NCBI GenBank assembly: GCA_028687035.1
Contig: JAQUAX010000004.1
Span: forward strand, 1-64,000
Reading direction: 5' to 3'
DNA length: 64,000 nt
From: Dechloromonas sp.
Lineage (GTDB): Bacteria; Pseudomonadota; Gammaproteobacteria; Burkholderiales; Rhodocyclaceae
In this document: piece by piece, positions 18,206 through 26,530 of the stretch
Numbering within the stretch: position 1 is the first letter of the stretch
Layout: each line of letters starts with the position of its first letter
Notes under the pieces: model-generated
Seen by the model: the letters and a program-made list of their open reading frames with translations, nothing else
What the model was told of the DNA's origin: nothing
Database searches by the model: none
Made by a program: the position numbers and the translations under genes

Positions 18206-21200
18206 TTACGCCTTCTCGATGTTGACCAGGAACGCCTTGTATTCCGGCGTCTGCGTATTGGCGTCGCCCACGAACGGCGTCAGGGTGTTGGTGATGAAGC
18301 CGGGCTTCGTCGCTCCCTTGAAACCGTAGTGGATCGGGATGCCGATGGTGTGCACCTTCCTGCCATCGACGTCGAGCGCCTTGATGCGCTTGGTCACCAC
18401 CGCCACCGCCTTGATGAAGCCGCGGTTGGAACGGACCTTGACCCGGTCGCCGGCCGCAATGCCCTTCTCCTTCGCCAGTTCCTCGCCGATTTCGACGAAC
18501 TGTTCCGGCTGCACGATCGCGTTGATCTTCGACTGCTTGGTCCAGTAATGGAAATGCTCGGTCAGGCGGTAGGTCGTGCCGACGTACGGGAAGTCCTTGG
18601 CCGTGCCGAACGCCTCCATGTCGCCCTTGTACACGCGGGCCGCGGGGTTGGCGCGGGCCTTCGGGTTCTTCGGGTGCATCGGGTTCGTTTCGAGCGGGCT
18701 TTCGAACGGCTCGTAGTGCTCCGGGAACGGCCCTTCTGCCATGAGCCCGACGGCGAACAGGCGGCCGACGCCCTCACCGGTCATGATGAAGGGCATCACG
18801 AGTTCTTCCGGCTTGGCGTCCGGACGCATGTCGGGGATGTCGTTGCCGCCCCACTTGTCGCCCAGCCACTTCAGCACCGTCCGCTTCGGATCCCACGGCT
18901 TGCCGGCGAGGTCGGCCGAGGCGCGGTTGTACAGGATGCGGCGGTTGACCGGCCACGCAAAACCCCAGTTCAGCGTCTGGCCGAGGCCGGACGGATCGCT
19001 GTTGTCGCGCCGCGCCGAGTTGTTGCCGGCCTGCGACCAGACCCCGCAGTAGATCCAGTTGCCGCAGGTGGTCGAACCGTCGTCGCGCAGCATCGCGAAG
19101 CTCGGCAGCTGCTCGCCGGCCTTGACCAGCACCTTGGTCGGATCCTTCGGATCGGTCACGTCGGCCAGCGCCTTGCCGTTGAACTCCATCATCAGCTCTT
19201 CCGGCGACGGCTTGTTCGGGATGCGATAGCCCCAGGTCAGCTTCTGGATCGGCTCGGCGTAGGCACCGCCCTCCTTGGCGTACATCTCCTTCAGCTTCAG
19301 GAACAGCGACGCCATGATCTCGGTGTCGTCCTTGGCGTCGCCCGGACCGTCGGCCGCCTTCCAGCGCCACTGGATGACGCGGCCGGAGTTGGTGAAGCTG
19401 CCGCTGGTTTCGGCGAACAGCGTGGTCGGCAGGCGGAAGACTTCAGTCGCGATCTTGCCCGGATCGACCTCGTTGAACTCGCCATGCGGCTTCCAGAACT
19501 CGGAGGTATCGGTCGCCAGCGGATCCATGACCACCATGTACTTCAGCTTCGCCAGCGCATCCGACACCTTCTTCTTGTTGGCGACGGAAGCCAGCGGATT
19601 GAAGCCCTGGCACAGGAAGCCATGCACCTTGCCCTGGTACATCTGGTCGAAGATCGACAGCACGTCGGAAGCGCCGGCCAGCTTGGGCATGAAGTCGTAG
19701 GCGAAGCCGTTGTCCTTGTTCGCCGCATCGCCCCACCAGGCCTTGTGCAGGCTGACGTACCACTTCGGCAGGTTCTGGCCGAAGTTCATCTGGCCCGGAC
19801 GCAGCATCTTCGGCGTCTTCTTCTCCAGGAAGGTCTGCAGATCGGGCTCCGCCTCGGACGGCACGGCCAGGTAGCCGGGCAGGTTCTGGGCGTACAGCGC
19901 GAAGTCGGTGATGCCCTGGACGTTGGCGTGACCGCGCAGCGCGTTGATGCCGCCCCCGGCCATGCCCATGTTGCCGAGCAGCAGCTGGATGATCGCCATG
20001 CTGCGGATGTTCTGCGAACCGACGGAGTGCTCGGTCCAGCCCAGCGCGTACAGGTTGGTCATCGTCTTGTCCGGCGCAGCCGTTTCGGCGATGTACTCGC
20101 AGACCTTCAGGAAGGCTTCCTTCGGCGTGCCGCAGACTTTCTGCACGACATCGGGCGTGTACCGCGAGTAATGCGCCTTCAGCAGCTGGAAGGCGCAACG
20201 CGGGTGCTGCAGCGTGTCGTCGACCATCGCGTAGCCGTCCTTGTCGAGCTGGTATTTCCAGGTCGCCTTGTCGTAGCTGCGCTTTTCGTCGTTGTAGCCG
20301 GAGAAGATGCCATCCTCGAAGGCAAAGCCTTCGTCGATCAGGAAGGACGCGTTGGTGTACGCCTTCACGTAATCGTGATGGATCTTGTCCTTGGACAGCA
20401 GGTAGTTGATGACGCCGCCCAGGAAGGCGATGTCGGAGCCCGGACGGATCGGCGCATAGTAGTCCGCCACCGAAGCCGTGCGGTTGAAGCGCGGGTCGAC
20501 GACGACGAGCCTGGCCTTGCGGTGCTTCTTGGCTTCGATCGCCCACTTGAAGCCGCAGGGGTGCGCTTCAGCGGGGTTACCGCCCATCACGAAAATCAAA
20601 TCAGCGTTCTTGATGTCCACCCAGTGGTTGGTCATCGAACCACGCCCGAAACTCGGAGCCAGACTGGCCACCGTGGGAGCGTGTCAAATGCGCGCCTGGG
20701 TATCGATCGAGGTCATGCCCAACGCGCGAATCGTCTTCACGGTCAGGTAGCCGGCCTCATTGGGTGCGGCGGAGGATGCGAGGAATGCGGTGCTGGTCCA
20801 GCGATTGACGGTCACCCCGGCCTCGTTCTGGGCGACGAAGTTGGCGTCGCGGTCGGCCTTCATGTGCTTGGCGATGCGGTCGAAGGCTTCCATCCAGGAA
20901 ATCCTCTTCCACTCGCTGCTGCCCGCCTCGCGCACTTCCGGCCACTTCAGCCGGTTCTGGCTCTGGATCATGTCGCGCAGGCCGGCCCCCTTCGGGCACA
21001 GCGTGCCGCGGTTGACCGGATTGTCCGGATCGCCTTCGATATGGATGATCTCCGCCGGCGCATTCTTGGACTTGTCGCCGGTCGAGTAGATCAGTACGCC
21101 GCAGGACACCGAGCAGTACGGGCAGATGTTGCGCGTCTCGGTGGCACGGGCGAGCTTGAAAGTCCGGACTTCCGCCAGGGCTGCGTTCGGCGAGAAGCCC

Positions 21201-21271
21201 ATCAGCGCGATGGACGACCCTCCCAGCCCGGCGGAACAGACTCTGAAGAACTGCCGCCTGTTCATGTTCAT
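18206..21271 (-). CDS. fdnG: Selenocysteine-containing formate dehydrogenase alpha subunit
   Basis: This is the catalytic subunit of a periplasmic, respiratory formate dehydrogenase (formate to CO2, electrons to quinone). Two open frames in the same phase are split by a single TGA at 20684-20686. Reading that codon as selenocysteine gives a continuous 1021-residue protein with Sec196 in TQARI-U-HAPTVASL, the known active-site position. A Tat signal (NRRQFFRV) and a [4Fe-4S] site (Cys50, 53, 57 and 92) precede it. Molybdopterin-binding domains follow, for example FGRGSMTNHW and FVMGGNPAEAHPCG. AGGAGGAAAA precedes the ATG. Nearby selA, selB, tRNA-Sec, fdhE and mobA supply its maturation. A sigma-54 promoter lies upstream. 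Confidence 0.97.
20641..20686 (-). promoter_or_regulatory. SECIS element with UGA selenocysteine codon
   Basis: The mRNA starting at UGA (20686-20684) can fold with CACGC immediately after UGA pairing to GCGTG (20645-20641). Its apical stem GCC/GGC closes an AGTCU loop (20668-20658). The apical loop resembles that of E. coli formate dehydrogenase SECIS elements, bound by SelB. The hairpin is inside the coding sequence, as usual in bacteria. Confidence 0.85.
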
Positions 21272-21318
21272 TGTGGTTTTCCTCCTGTATGCGACGCCAT
21301 GTCGCAGCGAAAAACCAT

Positions 21319-21334
21319 TGCAACGACCATGCCA
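21319..21334 (-). promoter_or_regulatory. Sigma-54 promoter of the formate dehydrogenase operon
   Basis: The minus-strand sequence TGGCATGGTCGTTGCA fits TGGCACG-N4-TTGCA with one mismatch and the exact GG-N10-GC spacing. Transcription would begin near 21307, 36 bases before the fdnG ATG. Confidence 0.85.
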
Positions 21335-21389
21335 TTACGGCTAAGTCGTTGAACGATGAGAAATCGGCATTTTTCACAGAACCGGCATT

Positions 21390-21435
21390 TGGGACATTTT
21401 GTCCATCCGGCAAGCGATGCGGGACAATTTGTCCC
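21390..21435. promoter_or_regulatory. Paired dyad operators upstream of fdnG (probable enhancer sites)
   Basis: Two palindromes, GGGACATTTTGTCC (21391-21404) and GGGACAATTTGTCCC (21421-21435), share GGGACA-N3-TGTCC. They are spaced 30 bp centre to centre, about three helical turns. They lie roughly 90 and 120 bp upstream of the sigma-54 start, where an enhancer-binding activator would sit. The activator is not identifiable from this window. Confidence 0.75.
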
Positions 21436-21443
21436 ACCGGCAC

Positions 21444-22790
21444 TCAGCGGCCGCGCGCGCCCGCCCCCGGTTTCCTGCCGCGCGGCGCGGTCGACCGCGC
21501 ACCGCCGCGACCGGGAGCCCGCCCGGCCGGGCGGCCGTCCGGGAAGTCGTCGAAGCCGACCCAGTTGCCCGGCACGCCCTTGCCGGCGCGCCCGCCGGCC
21601 GGCTTCGGCTTCTTCGGCTTGGCGACGGCACTCGGCCCGGTTGCCGGGACCTGGTGCTTCGGCTCGAAACCCGGCTCCTCGTCGCGGCTCAGCGGCTTTT
21701 TCAGCAGCGTCTCGATCGCGGAAAGCAGCGGCGCCTCGTCGGCGCTGACGAAGGAAACCGCCTCGCCGCTGGCGCCGGCGCGACCGGTGCGGCCGATCCG
21801 GTGGATATAGTCCTCGGCGACGTGCGGCAGGTCGAAATTGACGACCAGCGGCAGGTCGTCGATATCGAGGCCGCGCGCCGCGACATCGGTCGCGACGAGG
21901 ATTTCGACCTCGCCGGCCTTGAAGGCCTCGAGCGCACGCAGCCGGGAGGCCTGCGGCCGGTCGCCGTGGATCGCGTCGGCGGCCAGGCCCTTGGCCTGCA
22001 GGCGGCCGACCAGCTCGTCGCAGCCCTTCTTGGTTTTCACGAAGACCATGATCTGGCCCCAGCCGCGATCCTTGCGCATGAACAGCAGCAGGTCGGTCTT
22101 GCGTTTCTTGTCGACCGGAACGACCCACTGGCTGACGCTCTGCGCCGCGCTGTTGCGCGGGCTGACCTCGACGCTCAGCGGGTCGCGCAGGCGCCCCTTG
22201 GCCAGGCTGCGGATCTCGTCGGAGAAAGTGGCCGAGAACAGCAGCGTCTGGCGCTGCTTCGGCAAGGCGGCGAACAGCGTCGCCAGTTCCTCGGCGAAAC
22301 CGAGGTCGAGCATGCGGTCGGCCTCGTCGAGCACCAGCGTGCCGACCTGGCGGAATTTGACGGCATTCTGGCGGAACAGGTCGAGCAGCCGGCCCGGCGT
22401 CGCGACCAGCACGTCGACGCCGCGGCGCAGCCGCATCATCTGCGGATTGATGCTGACCCCGCCGTAGGCCGCGTAGGTGCTGACCGCCAGCCCCTCGCCG
22501 TATTCGCGGAAACTGGCATGGACCTGCTCGGCCAGCTCGCGCGTCGGCACCAGCACCAGCGCGCGGACCGAGTTGGCGGCCACCTTGTCTTCGCCGGCGG
22601 CGAGGCGCTGCAGCAGCGGCAGCGCGAAGGCGGCGGTCTTGCCGGTGCCGGTCTGCGCCGCCGCCATCAGGTCGCGGCCGGCCAGCACCGCCGGAATGGC
22701 CTTTTCCTGGACCGGTGTCGGCGTCCGGTAGCCGAGGGTTTCCAGCGTCTGCAGCAGCGCGGCGTCGAGGCCGAGTTCGGCGAAGTTCAT
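21444..22790 (-). CDS. DEAD-box RNA helicase, RhlE-like
   Basis: The 448-residue protein contains the full motif set: Q-motif region TPTPVQEKAIP, motif I AQTGTGKT, PTRELAEQ, GG, TPGRLLDL, motif II DEAD, motif III SAT, and motifs V/VI ATDVAARGLDID and HRIGRTGRAG. A basic Gly/Arg/Pro-rich tail (about 375-448) is typical of RhlE-type helicases acting on ribosome assembly or mRNA decay. It is monocistronic in appearance: a terminator lies upstream at 22809-22832. Its 3' end is only 9 bases from the dyads that control fdnG. Confidence 0.93.
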   Translation of the reverse strand: MNFAELGLDAALLQTLETLGYRTPTPVQEKAIPAVLAGRDLMAAAQTGTGKTAAFALPLLQRLAAGEDKVAANSVRALVLVPTRELAEQVHASFREYGEGLAVSTYAAYGGVSINPQMMRLRRGVDVLVATPGRLLDLFRQNAVKFRQVGTLVLDEADRMLDLGFAEELATLFAALPKQRQTLLFSATFSDEIRSLAKGRLRDPLSVEVSPRNSAAQSVSQWVVPVDKKRKTDLLLFMRKDRGWGQIMVFVKTKKGCDELVGRLQAKGLAADAIHGDRPQASRLRALEAFKAGEVEILVATDVAARGLDIDDLPLVVNFDLPHVAEDYIHRIGRTGRAGASGEAVSFVSADEAPLLSAIETLLKKPLSRDEEPGFEPKHQVPATGPSAVAKPKKPKPAGGRAGKGVPGNWVGFDDFPDGRPAGRAPGRGGARSTAPRGRKPGAGARGR

Positions 22791-22808
22791 GGCGGGATAG
22801 TAAGGCGT

Positions 22809-22832
22809 TGAAAAACCGGGATTTTACCCGGT
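22809..22832 (-). terminator. Rho-independent terminator after the DsrE-family gene
   Basis: On the minus strand ACCGGG/CCCGGT form a 6-bp stem with a 6-base loop (22815-22832), followed by a run of T residues (22811-22815) and CAA. It ends the transcript that includes the DsrE-family gene 14 bases upstream. Confidence 0.8.
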
Positions 22833-22845
22833 CGACCGCGACAAC

Positions 22846-23199
22846 TCAGAAAGTGATGACCTTGTCCGCCGCCAGCGTCGCCTCGGCCAGGTCGGCCAGC
22901 GTGCCGATCGCCGTGCCCGGGATCAGCGGCAATTCGGCGAGGCCGCGGGCCAGCGCGCAGGTCCGGCACAGCCGGATATCGACGCCGTAGCCGACCAGCG
23001 TCTCGACCATGCCCTGCAAGCCGTTGGTCGCGCCGTCGATCTGGTTGGGCAGGCCGAGCACGGTGGCATCCGACATCAGGAAGATGCGCACTTGCGGCTT
23101 GTCGTCGCGGCCGGCCAGCGCGGTCGCCAGGCGCAGCGCGGACAGGCAGCGCTCGCTGCCGTAGGGCGGGGCGTTGAGGATGATCAGGATTTTCTGCAT
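22846..23199 (-). CDS. DsrE/DsrF/YchN family protein
   Basis: The 117-residue protein shows the DsrE-like pattern MQKILIILNAPPYGSERCLSALRLATAL followed by VRIFLMSDATVLGL. A C-terminal CRTCALARG motif carries Cys residues in the position used by DsrE/TusD for persulfide transfer. A general sulfur-relay role is a family inference. AAGGAGC precedes the ATG, and hsdM ends 18 bases upstream, so it may be carried on the restriction-modification transcript. The strong terminator after it closes that unit. Confidence 0.82.
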   Translation of the reverse strand: MQKILIILNAPPYGSERCLSALRLATALAGRDDKPQVRIFLMSDATVLGLPNQIDGATNGLQGMVETLVGYGVDIRLCRTCALARGLAELPLIPGTAIGTLADLAEATLAADKVITF

Positions 23200-23217
23200 G
23201 ACTGCTCCTTGTTTGAA

Positions 23218-24699
23218 CTATGAGATGGCGGCCAGAACCGTCCGGAAACTGGCCAGCCCGGATTCCAGATTCTCGATGATTTCGCCGGCCAGTTCGTCAG
23301 GTTCCGGCAGATTGTCGAGATCGGCCAGGCTTTTGTCCTTGAGCCAGAAAATGTCGAGGCTGGTCTTGTCGCGGGCGACGATCTGCTCGAGGCTGAAATT
23401 TCGCCAGCGGCCTTCCGGGTTTTCCGTTTCATGCCAGCTTGCGCAGCGCTCGTAGCGGTTCAGCGGGTTGTAGCAGGCGACGAAATCGGCCAGGTCATCG
23501 TAGCGTAGCGGCTTCTTCTTCAGCGTGTGGTGGATGTTGGTGCGGTAGTCGTAAACCCACACCTCCTTCGTCCACGGCTCGGCGCGCGCCGGCTGGTTGT
23601 CGAAGAACAGCACGTTGGCCTTGACACCGTTGGCGTAGAAAATCCCGGTCGGCAGGCGCAGGATGGTATGCAGATCGGTGGTTTCGAGCAGCTTGCGGCG
23701 CACCGTCTCGCCCGCCCCGCCCTCGAACAGCACATTGTCCGGCACCACCACGGCGGCGCGGCCCGTGGTTTTGAGCATGCTGCGGATGTGCTGCACGAAA
23801 TTGAGCTGCTTGTTCGAGGTCGTCGCCCAGAAATCCTGGCGGTTGTAGGTCAGATCGTCGCGATCCAGTTCGCCGTCCTCGTTGGTGAACACCATACTGC
23901 TCTTCTTGCCGAAGGGCGGATTGGCCAGCACGTAGTCGTAACTCTCCTGCGGCGGCGCGATCAGCGCGTCGTTCGGCGAAATCGGGCTGTCGCCGTCGAT
24001 CTCGCCGATGTTGTGCAGGAACATGTTCATCAGCGCCAGCCGGCGCGTGCCGGCGACAATCTCGTTGCCGAAGAAGGTGTCGTGCTTGAGGAAAGCCCGC
24101 TGCTCGCGATCCATGCCCGGATAGGTATCCACCAGAAAATCGTAGGCAGCAAGGAAGAAACCGCCAGTGCCGCAGGCCGGATCGGCAATCGTCTTGCCCG
24201 GCAACGGCCGCACGCATTCGACCATCGCCCGGATCAACGGACGCGGCGTGAAATACTGCCCGGCTCCCGACTTCGTGTCCTCGGCATTGCGCTCCAGCAA
24301 GCCTTCGTAGATATCGCCCTTGACGTCCGCCCCCAGCGTCACCCACTGGGTTTCGTCGACCATGTCGATCAGTCGCGACAGCTTGGCCGGGTCCTGGATC
24401 TTGTTCTGCGCCTTGGTGAAAATCTGCCCGAGCAGCCCGGGCTTGTTGCCGAGTTCGCGCAGCACCGTCACGTAATGCACCTCCAACGCCGCCCCGCGTA
24501 CCGCCTTCAGGCTAATCCAGCCGAGGTTTTCGGGGATGCCGATCTTGCGGCTATACGGCGGCCGGCTGTACTCGTCGGCCATCTTCAGGAAGATCAGGTA
24601 AGTCAGCTGTTCGAGGTAATCGCCATAGCCGACCCCGTCGTCGCGCAGCGTGGTACAGAAGCTCCAGACACGGGAGACGATGGATGCGGTTGCGTTCAT
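23218..24699 (-). CDS. hsdM: Type I restriction-modification system methyltransferase subunit HsdM
   Basis: This 493-residue N6-adenine methyltransferase has a helical HsdM_N domain (about 1-135, GYGDYLEQLTYLIFLKMADE). Its catalytic domain carries the SAM motif DPACGTGGF and the catalytic NPPFG. It protects host DNA and, with HsdS and HsdR, forms the restriction complex. It lies last in the order hsdR-hsdS-regulator-hsdM, separated from the regulator gene by an 84-base structured spacer, and appears complete. Confidence 0.96.
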   Translation of the reverse strand: MNATASIVSRVWSFCTTLRDDGVGYGDYLEQLTYLIFLKMADEYSRPPYSRKIGIPENLGWISLKAVRGAALEVHYVTVLRELGNKPGLLGQIFTKAQNKIQDPAKLSRLIDMVDETQWVTLGADVKGDIYEGLLERNAEDTKSGAGQYFTPRPLIRAMVECVRPLPGKTIADPACGTGGFFLAAYDFLVDTYPGMDREQRAFLKHDTFFGNEIVAGTRRLALMNMFLHNIGEIDGDSPISPNDALIAPPQESYDYVLANPPFGKKSSMVFTNEDGELDRDDLTYNRQDFWATTSNKQLNFVQHIRSMLKTTGRAAVVVPDNVLFEGGAGETVRRKLLETTDLHTILRLPTGIFYANGVKANVLFFDNQPARAEPWTKEVWVYDYRTNIHHTLKKKPLRYDDLADFVACYNPLNRYERCASWHETENPEGRWRNFSLEQIVARDKTSLDIFWLKDKSLADLDNLPEPDELAGEIIENLESGLASFRTVLAAIS

Positions 24700-24730
24700 G
24701 GGTATTTCAATCTCTTTTCTAAGCCTCGCC

Positions 24731-24770
24731 CACTTCCGAACACGGAAGTTAAGCGCGTAAATTTATGCGC
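24731..24770. repeat. Structured spacer between the AlbA_2 gene and hsdM
   Basis: Two adjacent hairpins fill the spacer. ACTTCCG-AACA-CGGAAGT (24732-24749) is followed by TAAGCGC, then a second near-palindrome covers GCGC...GCGC at 24753-24770. The first hairpin resembles the element at 12724-12746 and, from memory, a helix of Gram-positive 5S rRNA. It could affect hsdM mRNA stability or translation. Confidence 0.5.
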
Positions 24771-24783
24771 CTCGGCGCGTAAG

Positions 24784-26430
24784 CTACCGTTTCCGATAGC
24801 TCGAATCCTTCCTAAACCCTTGTTTTTCAAGGACTCCATCTTCGCATAGCTGTTTCGTTAATTTATACGCCTGGCTCGTTGTCAAACGACACAGGCGCAT
24901 CACATCCTTGCGGGTAATGCTTCCATTCTGGGCAATGAAGCCGAGGATCAGTTGCTCCTGCTGCAAGCGGTCAAATCCGGCCTGCTGGATATATTCGGTC
25001 TGCTCCCCGAGCAAACCGTAAAGTGTGGGCGACAAGGTGTACGTCCTGCCGCGCCCTGCACCATGGGCTTGCAGCAGCCCAGCTTCGACCAGCGCCTCGA
25101 TCGTGCCGGTGATACGGGCTGGCTCTTTCTGGACAAAGGCGGCCAACTGTTCACTGCTTGCCCGCCGCTGCTCACGCAGCGCCGCCAGAACGATCAGGCT
25201 ATCGACCGGCAACTCCTTATGGCCCCGTGCCTCTTCCTCAAGAATCACCTTCAGGAAAGCCTCATCGGCCGCGGCAAGACTCAAGGACAACACCACGGAA
25301 TGGCTATCGGACAAGCTGAAATCCGGCACATGCCGGCCATAACGCAGCAAACCACGATAAATCAGATCGACCCCGCGCCCGGTCCGCTCAACCAGCCCGA
25401 TGCGCTTCAAGGCATCGGCCAGCGCCGGGTTGCGCGGGCGCGGCTCGGTCACCAGCAGATTGTTCAGCGTCACCCCTTCGACAAAGCCGCCGGGGTTGCT
25501 GATCGTCAGCGTATCGCCGGAAAGCCGCACATGCACCGCACCGCGCAGCGCGTAATCGCGGTGCGTGATGGCATTGGCGATAGCCTCGCGGAAGGCGCGC
25601 TGATCGAGACGCGGCACCGGCACGCGAAACAGCCCGGACTGGAATTCCCGCTCCGTGTTCAGCGGCTTGAACAAGGTTTCCACCCACTCGAAGGCGCGCA
25701 GCAACGGCGCCCGACTGAACTCGTTGAAGCGTACCTCCTCACCTTCGAGAATCTGGAAGGCGATTTCATGCGTCGGCACCAGCGCCCGCAGCGAAGCCTC
25801 GTTGCCGATCAGCAGCAAGCCGGTCAAAGAGGGCAGATAACCGGCCGGCGTGCGTACCGTCAGCCCGAGTGCCGCATCAAGTTGCGCATCGTCAAGTTCC
25901 AGCAAGGCCCGGTCACCGTTGAAACGCTCGATGAACTGGCGCAGCCGCGCCCGCTCAATCGGATCAAGATCGCTGGCCAGCGCCCCGGCCGGCGGCTGGG
26001 CGCTGACATCGAGCAGCCCGAAACTCGCCTGCCGGCTGGCAAATTCGTGCGGCAAATAGGGCACGCATTCCGGCTGCCCGTTGGCCTGCAAGCGACGGCG
26101 CTTCAACAGGCCATCGCTGGTCGCCACCGGCTGCCCGCATTTCGGCACCGAGATACGGGCCACGGCAAGACCATCGACCTCGAGCTGCTCGACGCTCACC
26201 CGCAACGCCGGCTGCGTCCGATTGGCAATCAGTGCCGCCATGCCATCGAGAAAACGGTGACCCTTGTGCAAGCCGGTGACCCTGCCATCGTCCTCGACAC
26301 CGAGATAGATTTCCCCGCCCTCGCCGTTGGCCATGCACACCACGGCCTCTATCAGATCGCGGTCCGGCAGGCGATCACGGTCGCTCTTGAATTCGCAGGT
26401 CAGGGATTCGGCAGAGGGTATCAGGCTCAT
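24784..26430 (-). CDS. AlbA_2 / HATPase_c_4 putative transcriptional regulator in the restriction operon
   Basis: The 548-residue protein begins with a Schlafen-type AlbA_2 domain (about 8-130: CEFKSDRDRLPDRDLIEAVVCMANGEGG with GVEDDGRVTGL). It continues with a GHKL-type ATP-binding domain (FREAIANAITHRDYALRG, ISNPGGF, GRGVDLIYRGL, about 285-390) and ends in winged-helix segments (SITRKDVMRLCRLTTSQAYKLTKQL). Such proteins are annotated as ATP-binding or HTH regulators and are common inside type I restriction loci and other defence islands. Whether it controls hsd expression or is itself a defence effector is unknown. A perfect inverted repeat lies 55 bases upstream. Confidence 0.85.
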   Translation of the reverse strand: MSLIPSAESLTCEFKSDRDRLPDRDLIEAVVCMANGEGGEIYLGVEDDGRVTGLHKGHRFLDGMAALIANRTQPALRVSVEQLEVDGLAVARISVPKCGQPVATSDGLLKRRRLQANGQPECVPYLPHEFASRQASFGLLDVSAQPPAGALASDLDPIERARLRQFIERFNGDRALLELDDAQLDAALGLTVRTPAGYLPSLTGLLLIGNEASLRALVPTHEIAFQILEGEEVRFNEFSRAPLLRAFEWVETLFKPLNTEREFQSGLFRVPVPRLDQRAFREAIANAITHRDYALRGAVHVRLSGDTLTISNPGGFVEGVTLNNLLVTEPRPRNPALADALKRIGLVERTGRGVDLIYRGLLRYGRHVPDFSLSDSHSVVLSLSLAAADEAFLKVILEEEARGHKELPVDSLIVLAALREQRRASSEQLAAFVQKEPARITGTIEALVEAGLLQAHGAGRGRTYTLSPTLYGLLGEQTEYIQQAGFDRLQQEQLILGFIAQNGSITRKDVMRLCRLTTSQAYKLTKQLCEDGVLEKQGFRKDSSYRKR

Positions 26431-26484
26431 GGCTTAGAACCTCGGGAAGGCAAACGGAAATCCGGATGATCGGCGGCCCACGAA

Positions 26485-26511
26485 GATTGTGCACACAGCG
26501 CGTGCACAATC
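26485..26511. promoter_or_regulatory. Inverted repeat upstream of the AlbA_2 gene (putative operator)
   Basis: GATTGTGCAC (26485-26494) and GTGCACAATC (26502-26511) form a perfect 10-bp inverted repeat with a 7-base centre in the 100-base gap between hsdS and the AlbA_2 gene. Placement and symmetry suggest a dimeric repressor site or an mRNA hairpin. The remaining gap bases show nothing else. Confidence 0.55.
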
Positions 26512-26530
26512 CCTGCCTCCGCCAGCGAAC

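Noticed and set aside
18206-20671. A separate 821-residue formate dehydrogenase starting with GTG after the TGA
   Set aside because: The upstream frame is in phase and carries the Tat signal and iron-sulfur cysteines. The TGA is a selenocysteine codon, not a stop.
18182-21352. Long plus-strand open frame opposite fdnG
   Set aside because: It is a shadow of the fdnG codon pattern; the minus strand encodes a complete known enzyme with ribosome site and promoter.
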